The position numbers were made by a program, and so were the translations under genes. Of a DNA stretch of 64,000 nt, positions 9,428 to 18,146 are shown in pieces. The DNA is from Stentor roeselii (taxonomy: Eukaryota; Ciliophora; Heterotrichea; Heterotrichida; Stentoridae): positions 62,001 through 126,000 of the forward strand of contig RSEH01000128.1 in NCBI GenBank assembly GCA_006503475.1, in the 5' to 3' direction. The first letter of the stretch is position 1, and each line of letters starts with the position of its first letter. The notes under the pieces were generated by a model, which was not told the origin of the DNA, ran no database searches, and saw only the letters and a list, made by a program, of their open reading frames with translations.

Positions 9428-10003
9428 ATGTTCTTAGTCAATTGGTTTAAGTCTGCTTTAGGCTACCTCGGGCTTCATCAAAAAAACGCGAAGCTAGTCT
9501 TTTTAGGACTTGACAATGCAGGAAAGTCGACTTTACTGCACATGCTAAAAGACGACAGAATGACTCAGCTTGTTTCAACGACTCATCCTCAATCAGAAGA
9601 ACTAGTGATGGGAAGCATCAGGTTCAGAACCTTTGACCTGGGAGGTCACGAAATAGCAAGAAAGATCTGGAGAGACTACCTGGGCCAAGTCGACGCAATC
9701 ATTTTTGTTGTAGACGCAGCTGATCGGGAAAGGTTTCACATCGCAAGAAATGAACTTCACGAGCTTTTAGAGTCAGAAGAACTGCAAACTACCCCTTTTT
9801 TGGTTCTAGGAAATAAAATCGACCTTTCAGACGCTTCGAGTGAAGATGAACTGAGAAGTGAACTAGGACTTGACACTTATGCTGTTAATACTCAGGGAAA
9901 AGTCGAACCTGGATCGAGACCTGTCGGGCTTTTTATGTGCTCTGTTGCGAAACGGTCTGGATATGCTGACGGGTTTAAGTGGATTAGTCAGTACTTAAAT
10001 TAG
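9428..10003 (+). CDS. SAR1: small COPII GTPase SAR1
   Basis: This 191-residue protein is SAR1, the Arf-family GTPase that starts COPII coat assembly at ER exit sites. It has the amphipathic N-terminal segment (MFLVNWFKSALGYLG), the P-loop GLDNAGKST (27-35), switch II DLGGHE, the guanine motif NKID, and the C-terminal FMCSVAKRSGYADGFKWISQ that is typical of SAR1. There is no Gly2 for myristoylation, which fits SAR1 and not Arf. Length equals the family norm. Confidence 0.96.
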   Translation: MFLVNWFKSALGYLGLHQKNAKLVFLGLDNAGKSTLLHMLKDDRMTQLVSTTHPQSEELVMGSIRFRTFDLGGHEIARKIWRDYLGQVDAIIFVVDAADRERFHIARNELHELLESEELQTTPFLVLGNKIDLSDASSEDELRSELGLDTYAVNTQGKVEPGSRPVGLFMCSVAKRSGYADGFKWISQYLN

Positions 10004-10211
10004 AGATTATTATATACGTGGAAGATGGGGAATGAGTTTCGGTTAATTGGTGAATTTGGGAATTATTGGTGAGTTTGAATTGGGTTTATTGTTTTTAGAG
10101 GTATGTTGGAGTTGAGTTTTTAGAGGATTGGTTGGAGTTTAGTGTTTTTAGATGATATGTTGGAGGGTAGAGATTTGGGTTATCATAATGATCAAACAGA
10201 GTTATAGATAT

Positions 10212-10754
10212 ATGGTGCGTGTCTTGGTTGCTGTATGTACTGGAAGTGAAGAAATTGAAACTGTTACCCCGGTTGATGTCCTACGCAGAGCGGGAGCAGA
10301 GGTAGTCCTAGCAGCTTCAGGGAATGATTTAACAGTAACAATGTCAAGAGGAATAAAAATCCAAGCAGACTCTCTCCTCTCATCCCAGTCCACCTTAGAC
10401 TGGGACATGGTAGTAATTCCAGGAGGTCCAGGTGCATCAACCCTTCGAGACGACATAAATTTATTAGAAATTCTGAAATCCCAGCATTCATCAAACAAAT
10501 GGATCGCATCAATCTGCGCAAGTCCAGTAGTAGTATTAAAAACTCACGGTTTCCTCGAAGGCCACTCAGCGACTTGCTACCCTTCCTTATCAGATCAGCT
10601 TCCTGGGCGTCGAGAAGAACGAGTGGTAGTCGATGGAAAATTAATCACTAGTCAAGGACCTGCCACTTCAATGGACTTCGCTCTTGAACTAGTCAAAGTC
10701 CTTCTTGGAGAACAGGCAAGGGAAGAGGTCGCTGCTCGGTTGTTGCATGTTTAG
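10212..10754 (+). CDS. DJ-1/PfpI family protein
   Basis: Starting at the ATG at 10212 gives 180 residues that align with DJ-1/PARK7 from its first strand (VRVLVAVCTGSEEIETVTPVDVLRRAG). The conserved Glu (E14) and the nucleophilic-elbow Cys (C102, in ICASP where DJ-1 has ICAGP) are present, as is the GGPGA loop. Family members act as glyoxalase/deglycase-type or redox-protective proteins, and which applies here cannot be told. Longer in-frame starts upstream exist but would add a tail unlike the family. The 208 bp upstream is G/T-rich and switches to A/C-rich coding sequence near 10265. Confidence 0.88.
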   Translation: MVRVLVAVCTGSEEIETVTPVDVLRRAGAEVVLAASGNDLTVTMSRGIKIQADSLLSSQSTLDWDMVVIPGGPGASTLRDDINLLEILKSQHSSNKWIASICASPVVVLKTHGFLEGHSATCYPSLSDQLPGRREERVVVDGKLITSQGPATSMDFALELVKVLLGEQAREEVAARLLHV

Positions 10755-10799
10755 ATTAATCTTAGTAAATAGGTGAAAATGAAATTATAATTGATAAAT

Positions 10800-11273
10800 A
10801 TGAGCCACTTGGAACAGAAGCTTCAAACTTTCACATCGTCTCGAAGTCCGAAGTCGACTTTTAAGGCGTCTAGATCGATTAACCCCGAATTTCCTCATAT
10901 CAGCAAATTTGAAGATGTCACACGTTTTAACAGTGCGAATTATAATGTGTACTTTTATAAAGACTACCCTAATAGGTCGGGAACTCCTATTAAAGCTGAG
11001 AGGAAACAGAATGCCTTAGGCTTCAGGAAGAGTGTCAGCCCAAAACACCAGAAGGTCACCCAACTTGTTGATAACGGCACCTCTGTATCTGACCATATAA
11101 AGCGTGAACTCATCCAGAAAGCTTTAGAAGCTCAGTTAAGAAATGATACTAGTCCTCCTAAAGTCATCAAAGTTTCTCCTGGTCCTGCCAGTTCAACTAT
11201 GAACGACTTTCACAAAAGAGAGACAAATGCTGGATATGCCAGAAATGGTTCAGGAGGATTTTACACGAGATAA
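10800..11273 (+). CDS. small basic protein, unknown
   Basis: This 157-residue protein is basic and Ser/Pro-rich and is probably largely disordered. It has many SP/TP sites (SRSPKS, SGTPIK, SVSPKH, TSPPK, VSPGP) that could be proline-directed kinase targets. It ends NGSGGFYTR. No domain was recognised. The start at 10800 avoids a non-ATG codon further upstream. The tail motif and composition would fit a microtubule-associated ciliary protein, but this is a guess. Confidence 0.6.
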   Translation: MSHLEQKLQTFTSSRSPKSTFKASRSINPEFPHISKFEDVTRFNSANYNVYFYKDYPNRSGTPIKAERKQNALGFRKSVSPKHQKVTQLVDNGTSVSDHIKRELIQKALEAQLRNDTSPPKVIKVSPGPASSTMNDFHKRETNAGYARNGSGGFYTR

Positions 11274-11363
11274 GCTTAGATAACCATAACTAGTTTAATA
11301 AAACCTAAAAAAAATCTCCTAAAATCCCAAAAAATTCACCAACACTATAACATCTTATTATTC

Positions 11364-12338
11364 ATGAATATAAACCACATCATGGTCGAAAATGTAATAA
11401 GGACGATTCCAGAAGAACGAAGCCCACTTTCCACAATCAGAGCGCACACCGACTCAGTCGACTTCATCCGCCTTCACACAAGGACTTCAGAATTTTTACT
11501 ATCCGCATCTCACGACAAGACCTTAAAATTATGGGACCCAACTCAAGAATCTCTAATCACGACCTTATCAGGCCACACAGAAGCAGTATTTTGTTGCGAC
11601 GTGAACTCATCAGGCCAAATCGTTTCATGTTCCCCGGACCAAAGCGTGCGAGTTTGGGACTTCAAGTCCGGTCGAGAAATATCTCGAGGTTTAGGCCACA
11701 CTTATAAAATCTACTACGTCCTCTTCATAAACGACCATGAATTCGTTTCTTGTGGGCGAGATCGAAAAATCTTGCAATGGGACACGAAGAAAATGAACTC
11801 GCCAGTTAGAAGATTTGGAGACGACTCTTGTGGAACTTTCAGGTCTCTCAGCTATTTAAACAACATGCTTCTTGCATCGACTGCCGAGTCAAGTCTCGAG
11901 TGTTTCAACTACTCTTCGGGCAGTGCGATCTTTAAACAAAACGTCGAGTATGACTTGTCAGTCTTTCCTGAGGACAAGCTCTGGGTGGCCGAGCCTCGGA
12001 TTATCTTTTCGGTGAAGTTTTTGAGGAATGAGGAATTTTTGACTGCACATCAAGATATGGCTATTCGGAAGTTTCATCGAGAAGGAGGAAGTATCAGTCA
12101 AAATATGTTGAGAAGGTGTCATTATGACGCAGTTCGTCATATTGAAATGTTTCCTGATGAAGGGTCTTTCATCACCACCTGTCAAGACGGCTCAGCTCGC
12201 ATCTGGGAAAACTTCAGACCTAAGTTCACTTTGACAGGACACAGCCAAATAGCCTCTTGCGCTGTGATCAGCCCGGATTCAAGAAGATGCTTTGTTTCTT
12301 CATATGACCAGTCTGTCAGCATCTTCGCCTTAGTCTAA
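11364..12338 (+). CDS. WD40-repeat protein (7-blade propeller)
   Basis: The 324-residue protein is almost entirely WD40 repeats, for example LSASHDKTLKLWDP, SCSPDQSVRVWDFKSG, SCGRDRKILQWDTK, TTCQDGSARIWENF and the last blade SSYDQSVSIFAL. It is long enough for a single seven-blade propeller with no extra domain. The fold resembles that of WDR82/Swd2-type or other scaffold WD40 proteins, but no diagnostic feature decides. An internal ATG at 11382 could be the true start. Its stop is 3 bp from the stop of the convergent gene. Confidence 0.85.
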   Translation: MNINHIMVENVIRTIPEERSPLSTIRAHTDSVDFIRLHTRTSEFLLSASHDKTLKLWDPTQESLITTLSGHTEAVFCCDVNSSGQIVSCSPDQSVRVWDFKSGREISRGLGHTYKIYYVLFINDHEFVSCGRDRKILQWDTKKMNSPVRRFGDDSCGTFRSLSYLNNMLLASTAESSLECFNYSSGSAIFKQNVEYDLSVFPEDKLWVAEPRIIFSVKFLRNEEFLTAHQDMAIRKFHREGGSISQNMLRRCHYDAVRHIEMFPDEGSFITTCQDGSARIWENFRPKFTLTGHSQIASCAVISPDSRRCFVSSYDQSVSIFALV

Positions 12339-12341
12339 TAA

Positions 12342-13859
12342 TCAATTAGAAAAACTATCTAAAAACTTCTCACCTGACTTCAACTCTTCTTGATTACCTT
12401 CTGCTATTGTTGGAATCCTCTCGGATCTTCTTATGTAAAAGTTCTGGGTCGGGTGGACTTCGGACATGTTCAGGATTGAAGAGTCGGAATTCTCGTCTGG
12501 ACCTGGAAAACGGAATTTTAAACTTGGAGACTTGTAGGATAGGCTGTTGTTTAGGTCTTTGCTTAGGTCTAGCTCACCTTTCGTTGAGATCCGACGGACC
12601 TCGATTTTACAGATGCTGTTTTTACTTTCTTGGGATTTTGGAGAGTTTTGGAGTTTTTTGGTGAAGAAGTCTTCACTTTCCGAGGCGTTGAAGGACAGGT
12701 TCTTCGGAGTCTCATATGTAAAAGGTCCAGAATGATTCGGACTCAGCAGTTTACTTGACATATTGTTAGGAGTGATTGAAAGTTCACGAAGAGAAATTCT
12801 TTTAATCAGCTTTGAGGTTAGATATGAAGAATCTTGAATTATTTGAAACTCTTTTTCTTTCACTTCAGGACTAAGTACTGAAGCCTGCTCTATCACTATA
12901 TCAGGTGAATCACTGTCTGAAATTTCTTGAGATGACGTCGAACTTGATTCGATGTCCGATTTCGTCTCTTTTGGAGCTGTTCTGTGAGCGTAAAAACTTT
13001 GAAAGTCATGATGAAGACGAGCCAAGTCTTTGAGTTTCATGTTCAATAATGATCGTTTCTGTTTCATTTGTGGTGAAATCGGAACAGTTACCCCAGAATC
13101 TGGTTTAAAGTGAAGGTCAAGAACGACCAACAAGAAATATTGTAATTCTTCACTTTTTACCTTCCCGTCTTCATATCCTCCAAGAACCTTCCAAGCCTTA
13201 AGTACAAGTCCAGTTTCCGCTTCAGACTTATTAAAAGAATTTTCAATAAACCTCAAATTTTTCAAGACCATGCAAAACTGCGAATAATTCAAAAACCTAG
13301 CACCCGAAAAATCGACATCATAAACACAAGAGTTAAACTCCGATATGAAACTTTTAAGCATCGCCTTTTCATTTTTTCCAAGACTTTTCCTTCCCTTGAC
13401 CTGAGCATTTTTTGACTTGCTTCCCTGACTGAATTTGTTTTCCAGAGGCAGAGGTTTCGAGTTCGCAGGTTTAGAGACTTTGACTGAGTTTTTCGCTTTG
13501 GTCTTTTTAAGACTTGTGAGTAACTTTTCCTTTAGAACTTGAGGATTTATTTCCTGATCTAAGGAGTCGTGTTTTCCTTCTCGAAAAGATACGCTTCTTG
13601 TTGTTATTCGTTTACATGAAGTTTCTTGCTTTGATGACCCTCTTGGGCGCATGCTGAATAAACGACTGTTGGTTTTTCTTGGCTTGCATCTCATGTAAAA
13701 TCTTTTGGAATGCTTTGGGTGAAGTTTTGAGTTAGAGTTGAGTAATTTTGAAGGTTTTAGGTTGAAGTAACCCAGGATCCCCTTTTTTGGTAAGTTGGAT
13801 GAAGGAGACTTTGGAAGCTTCTCTATTAACGGAGAGGAGTTTAATACTTCTGATTGCAT
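12342..13859 (-). CDS. EF-hand-like protein with long disordered tails
   Basis: This 505-residue protein has a basic, disordered N-terminus (about 1-165), a folded middle part (about 165-255) and a Ser-rich, disordered C-terminus. The middle part (LNYSQFCMVLKNLRFI and KAWKVLGGYEDGKVKSEELQYFLLVVLDL) looks like a degenerate pair of EF-hands of a type often seen in ciliate proteins; the calcium loops are not canonical, so calcium binding is doubtful. The tail contains many SP sites and an acidic Ser cluster. Function is unknown. Confidence 0.7.
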   Translation of the reverse strand: MQSEVLNSSPLIEKLPKSPSSNLPKKGILGYFNLKPSKLLNSNSKLHPKHSKRFYMRCKPRKTNSRLFSMRPRGSSKQETSCKRITTRSVSFREGKHDSLDQEINPQVLKEKLLTSLKKTKAKNSVKVSKPANSKPLPLENKFSQGSKSKNAQVKGRKSLGKNEKAMLKSFISEFNSCVYDVDFSGARFLNYSQFCMVLKNLRFIENSFNKSEAETGLVLKAWKVLGGYEDGKVKSEELQYFLLVVLDLHFKPDSGVTVPISPQMKQKRSLLNMKLKDLARLHHDFQSFYAHRTAPKETKSDIESSSTSSQEISDSDSPDIVIEQASVLSPEVKEKEFQIIQDSSYLTSKLIKRISLRELSITPNNMSSKLLSPNHSGPFTYETPKNLSFNASESEDFFTKKLQNSPKSQESKNSICKIEVRRISTKGELDLSKDLNNSLSYKSPSLKFRFPGPDENSDSSILNMSEVHPTQNFYIRRSERIPTIAEGNQEELKSGEKFLDSFSN

Positions 13860-14217
13860 TAATTAAGTTTATTTTGTTAGGTTTTTTGGTATGGATAGGA
13901 TTAAAGAGGAATGGGCTTGGAAGAGGAAAGATTAGGTGGGTTGGTCTTCGTCGGATTTGGGAGTAGGGAGTTTTGGAAAATATTTGTTTTATTTTTATGG
14001 ATTTTCAACGGATTTTAGAAGATATTAGGGGTGTTTAAATAACTTATCATTTTCCCATATATATTTCGATTTCTGATTAGTAAGAATATCAATAATTTCC
14101 CAAAAAAAACCGATAACTAGTTTAATTATTTTCGAGATTCATAAATAGAAACCTCTATAAGTAAAGCCACGACTCATATTTATAGATCTCTTAATTTAAA
14201 ACATAATAAAAAGTTAA
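13860..14217. other. intergenic spacer, no gene seen
   Basis: The spacer between two divergent genes has a G/T-rich left half (to about 13990) and an A/T-rich right half. It contains an AACTAGTT palindrome at 14115-14122 followed by TAAT, a motif that recurs in other spacers here. No RNA gene or ORF of interest was found. Confidence 0.5.
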
Positions 14218-14406
14218 ATGGGCTGCGCAAGTTCAAGGAAAAATAAATCAGTTTGCCGACAAGAAAAAGTTGAACCAAATATAAAGATTACTGAATCAAG
14301 TGCAAATTCTTCCGATGTTTTGTTGAGATGTCAAACAAAAAACAACATTTACACAATAAAGTTGTTAAAATCGAATCCTGTGACTCAAATAACTCAAAAT
14401 TCCTGA
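14218..14406 (+). CDS. small acylated protein, possibly a kinase N-terminal remnant
   Basis: This 62-residue ORF begins MGCASSRKNK, a strong N-myristoylation plus palmitoylation signal with a basic patch, like the N-termini of calcium-dependent protein kinases. The second half (DVLLRCQTKNNIYTIKLLKS) resembles the beta2-beta3 strands of a kinase N-lobe, with IKLLK in the position of VAVK. It then ends at TGA. No 15- or 16-nt intron was found that would extend it. It could be a real short membrane peptide or the 5' stub of a lost kinase. Confidence 0.45.
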   Translation: MGCASSRKNKSVCRQEKVEPNIKITESSANSSDVLLRCQTKNNIYTIKLLKSNPVTQITQNS

Positions 14407-14550
14407 ATGAATAATATTTCATTAAAAGCTAGAATTTTTTTCTATTCCTCGTAAAAATCCCAAAGTCTATTCAAATAAATTCTAATGGATAATCCTTAAA
14501 CATAAAAATCATTTAAATTCCACATTCTTATCAAATTCTAAAAAATCATC

Positions 14551-15528
14551 ATGTCTGAAAACAAAAATCGTCCAAAAGATACCAAATTTCGACAGCAAAC
14601 TTTAAACGGCTTTCAACCAATATACACTTCAAAGCTAGTCTCGATAATTTTCTTTACTGCAGCTATTTTGTTTTACTCCTTCGGGTTTCCACTCTATGTC
14701 TTATCAGAACGAGTAGTTGAAGTCAGCAAAAGATACGATGATTGTGAAGTTGATCAATACGGAAACTGCACAATAAATATAAAAATCGATAAGAAAATCC
14801 CTTCTCCAGTTTACGTCTACTACAAACTCGAAAACTTTTACCAAAATCACCGTCTTTACGTCAGATCTAGGAGTTATATGCAATTACGTGATGGAAAACC
14901 GACGAATAATGAACTAAATCTCTGTGAACCAGCAAAGAAAAACAAAGACATGCTTGAGTACTTTGAAGAAGAATACAAGGATACTTTATCTAAAGATATC
15001 AAAGATATAAAGAAAAAGTTAAAAAGTTTAGATGAAGATGATGTTGCTATTCCTTGTGGAATGATTGCCAGAAGTATTTTTAATGATAAATTCTCATTTA
15101 AATCAGAATCAGATAACTTATCTATCGATTTTGATGATTTAGTCTATGAAAGTGATAAAAACATCTGGAAACAAGGAGATAAAAAAAAACAATGGATCGA
15201 TATTAATGACAAACTTCGCATTTGGATGAAAATTTCTCCTTTCTCTACTTTTCGAAAGCTTTACGGGGTCATAGACAAAGACATAAAAAAAGGCACAATT
15301 CAACTAAAAGTCGAAAACAACTACAAAGTCGACGAGTGGAACGGGAAAAAAAGCATAGTTCTCAGCAACGCTTCTACTTTCGGAGGTAAAAACAACAAAC
15401 TTGGAATAATCTTCATAACAGCAGGTTGTGTATGCATCTTTTGTGCAATGATGTTCATGGTACTCGGCCTTCTAAGCAAGAAAATCGAAAGAATTTCAGA
15501 ATCCGAGTTGAAAAAGCTTAAATTTTAG
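14551..15528 (+). CDS. CDC50/LEM3 family, P4-ATPase (flippase) subunit
   Basis: This 325-residue protein has the CDC50/TMEM30 layout: cytosolic N-terminus with RQQTLNGFQPIYT, a first membrane helix at about 29-50, a large lumenal domain with paired cysteines, and a second membrane helix near residues 285-310. The SPVYVYYKLENFYQNHRLYV stretch is characteristic of the family. CDC50 proteins escort P4-ATPases out of the ER and are needed for lipid flipping. Two AT-rich spacers flank it. No flippase ATPase gene is in the window. Confidence 0.93.
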   Translation: MSENKNRPKDTKFRQQTLNGFQPIYTSKLVSIIFFTAAILFYSFGFPLYVLSERVVEVSKRYDDCEVDQYGNCTINIKIDKKIPSPVYVYYKLENFYQNHRLYVRSRSYMQLRDGKPTNNELNLCEPAKKNKDMLEYFEEEYKDTLSKDIKDIKKKLKSLDEDDVAIPCGMIARSIFNDKFSFKSESDNLSIDFDDLVYESDKNIWKQGDKKKQWIDINDKLRIWMKISPFSTFRKLYGVIDKDIKKGTIQLKVENNYKVDEWNGKKSIVLSNASTFGGKNNKLGIIFITAGCVCIFCAMMFMVLGLLSKKIERISESELKKLKF

Positions 15529-15559
15529 TCTAGTTAACCAAAAATGATTACGAAATATT

Positions 15560-16453
15560 CTAACAAACGACCTCTCTACATACCGGGCAGGTATTTTTCG
15601 CAGAAAGCCAAGGTTCAATGCAAAGATCATGATAAAAATGTGAACATCTCAGTTTTTTCACCCTTTCTCCAGTTTTCAGCTCTTCCTGACAAATAGTGCA
15701 AGAAGGGCAGAGCCTTTTAACACTTTCAGTGACCCTTACCATAGGAATTCTTTGAATCACTTCAGGGTCAGTTGGAGAAGTTTGCTCAGGGTGCAGAGTG
15801 ACCAGGTTTCGAAGAAGGTTCCCTATGCTGAAAATTTCTGAGTCACTTTGAAATGCAGAGAGATGAGGCATGTATTCAATTTCAGCGAAACCGTCGAAGA
15901 AAAGGTTAAAAAGGTTCTGAGAGACTCGATTCAGAAGTCCTCGATCAAAGTGCTCTTGGAAGACTGACCTATGACTGATGTAAACTGGGTTAAACCCGAA
16001 AACAGGCGTTTCTAGCGAAAAACCTTCGAAAGAGTCCGAAAAATAACCCTCGTTTCGCAGGTCATCTGAAAAAAAATCGACAAAAGCTGGGTCTTCTGGA
16101 GAGTTTCTTCGTTTTTTTACTAGTTTTTTCTTTTTTGATTTTTTTGCTTGAGGAGCTAAGTCTTTTGTTTTAGGTTTCAGTGATGGTCGCAGGTCTTTTG
16201 AAGGTTTTTTATCGGGTTTTGGTTTTTTTAGAGTTTTTTTCTTTTCTTCTTCTTTTTGACGCGGCTTTAGTGGCTCTTGATGGGTCTTGGCTATTGGCTT
16301 TGGAGCTTTTTTCTCGCTTTGATAACGGGGGGGTCGTGGCCGTGAGATTAGTTTAGACCCGCAGAAGGAACATGGCGCTGTACTGTTTGTTTCGATCAGC
16401 GTTTTTTGAGAACATTTAGAACATTGGATTGATTTCAGGGAATAGGTTTCCAT
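15560..16453 (-). CDS. RING-H2 E3 ubiquitin ligase with N-terminal zinc ribbon
   Basis: The 297-residue protein starts with a zinc-ribbon-like pair of CxxC knuckles (CSKC near 11, CSFC near 28), continues with a very Lys/Pro-rich low-complexity linker (about 40-120) and ends with a RING-H2 finger (about 248-293: CTICQEEL, CSHFYHDLCIEPWL, CPVC). N-terminal zinc ribbon plus C-terminal RING-H2 is the layout of RNF115/RNF126-type ligases. Substrate is unknown. Confidence 0.88.
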   Translation of the reverse strand: METYSLKSIQCSKCSQKTLIETNSTAPCSFCGSKLISRPRPPRYQSEKKAPKPIAKTHQEPLKPRQKEEEKKKTLKKPKPDKKPSKDLRPSLKPKTKDLAPQAKKSKKKKLVKKRRNSPEDPAFVDFFSDDLRNEGYFSDSFEGFSLETPVFGFNPVYISHRSVFQEHFDRGLLNRVSQNLFNLFFDGFAEIEYMPHLSAFQSDSEIFSIGNLLRNLVTLHPEQTSPTDPEVIQRIPMVRVTESVKRLCPSCTICQEELKTGERVKKLRCSHFYHDLCIEPWLSAKNTCPVCREVVC

Positions 16454-16560
16454 TTATTTGTATCGATACTGATTTAAGTTTTTGGGAATTAATGGAGGTT
16501 TTGGCGAAGGTTGGAAGGATTTTGGTTTGGTGGGTTTAGTTTAGTTAGGGTTTTAGATTT

Positions 16561-17826
16561 TCATGCGAATTTAAAATCGTTTCGTGAAGAACGGTGAGAT
16601 ATTATTGATGAGTTTTGGGACCCTGCAAAGCAATTAACAGCGCTAATCTTAAAAGTAAGCGAGTGCTTCCTATTGCTAATAGCATCTCCGACTTTCGAGC
16701 AAAATTCATCAGGGTCATCTCCAATTTTCATGCCTTCACACCAAAGTTCCCCAAGCGAAATATTTTCAGTAATTCCCTTACAAAACGATTCAAGTGAAGC
16801 ATGATTCAAATGCTGAAGTTCAATTGAGTAAGAAATGTTGAGTTTTCTTAAAGTGCGAGATGTTCTAAAGAACTTCCCAAAAGTGTCTAACACAGAATTG
16901 TTCCTGAAGTCATTATAAGAAACATCAAGACTGACAACAAAGTAACTTAAAGATCCTAGTAGCAGGTCGATACCCTTGGCTGTCAAGAAGTTGCTTTGCA
17001 GGTCTAAGATCATCAAAGGCATGACAGGAAAGATTATTTTCGCGACAATTTCAAGTGATTTATCCTTTAAATTTAAGTTTCCGAAAATGAGTTCTTGCAA
17101 GGACTTGTTATTTGAGATGCCCGACAAGAACTTAATAAAAATCAAATCCTTTTGAATAGAAGTATTTCCACTCAAGTTCAAACTTTCAATATTCGAGTTA
17201 ATCCCGATGCTAATCCCAAAGGTATGAACAACTTCAGAACTAGTAAAAGCCGAAGGGTTATAAGAAAGGTCCAGTTTGATAATAACTTTATTTTTCGCCA
17301 GTACTTCTGATAATGCCAAGAGCGCTTCTGGAGAAAGTCTCGTATCATAAAGCGACAGTTCTTTAAAATCCCGATTCACTGACAGTAGTTTCGTCATAAC
17401 CATAGCAGGTATAATCAAGTTGCCCTGAAGGTTCAGAGTGATTTGCTTTGGCTTGAAAGAACCTTCGAAAAACCTTGAAATTTTTTCAGAGAGTTTTTCG
17501 TTGATTTCGATTTGGTTGTTTGACAAGTCGAGATGAATCACATTATGACGCATTTTCATCTTGCTCAGCTTGTTCAGCAACTTGATTAGAAGCTTGTTGC
17601 TCAGCAAACAGTTCTCCAGGACAAGGCTTTTGTAGGTGTTAAATGTTGTGAAGTGGTTTAGAAGGGAAGCTGTGAAGTAATCGAATGAGTCTTTTATTAG
17701 GTACTTGTTTGATATGTCAAGGATTTTTGAATTACGCCCAAGGTTACTTCGGATGAATTCGATTGTTTTTTCTTCTTCGTCTGTTTGGATTTGTTTCAGC
17801 TTTTCTTGAATTGAATGCATTTCCAT
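16561..17826 (-). CDS. leucine-rich repeat protein (RNase-inhibitor type)
   Basis: This 421-residue protein is made mostly of long LRRs of about 28 residues with LxLxxN cores, for example VIHLDLSNNQI, IKLDLSYNPSAF, IESLNLSGNTSI, MILDLQSNFL and VSLDVSYNDF. The N-terminal 60 residues are helical and capping. No NACHT, kinase or membrane part is attached. Such LRR proteins are common in ciliates, in ciliary or scaffold roles, but none can be assigned. Its stop lies about 107 bp from the start of the RING gene on the same strand. Confidence 0.85.
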   Translation of the reverse strand: MEMHSIQEKLKQIQTDEEEKTIEFIRSNLGRNSKILDISNKYLIKDSFDYFTASLLNHFTTFNTYKSLVLENCLLSNKLLIKLLNKLSKMKMRHNVIHLDLSNNQIEINEKLSEKISRFFEGSFKPKQITLNLQGNLIIPAMVMTKLLSVNRDFKELSLYDTRLSPEALLALSEVLAKNKVIIKLDLSYNPSAFTSSEVVHTFGISIGINSNIESLNLSGNTSIQKDLIFIKFLSGISNNKSLQELIFGNLNLKDKSLEIVAKIIFPVMPLMILDLQSNFLTAKGIDLLLGSLSYFVVSLDVSYNDFRNNSVLDTFGKFFRTSRTLRKLNISYSIELQHLNHASLESFCKGITENISLGELWCEGMKIGDDPDEFCSKVGDAISNRKHSLTFKISAVNCFAGSQNSSIISHRSSRNDFKFA

Positions 17827-18146
17827 TTTTTCATTGAGATTCTTGGTTTTTGATGAGGTTTTGATGTGGATTTTGGTTTTGGGTAATTTTTAGGGTTATA
17901 GATTTGTGATATTATATTGCTCAGGAGTAGATCGTTAAATATTTTTTGGATGAATCGAATGAAATTTTTTGCTGATAGTTCTGGAATTTTAAGATGGCTT
18001 TTATACTAAGTTAATCATGAGAAAAATCTTCATTGTAATAGTATAACGATATTCTTGCTATTCATCTATCATTGAACCGCAATCAAGCAATAGAAACCGA
18101 TGTCTATTATAATAAAAAAAACCTTATCATTAAAAAATTAATAATC
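17827..18146. other. intergenic spacer, no gene seen
   Basis: This 320-bp AT-rich spacer lies between two minus-strand genes. It would hold the promoter of the LRR gene and the 3' end of the giant coiled-coil gene. No repeat or RNA gene was seen. Confidence 0.5.
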
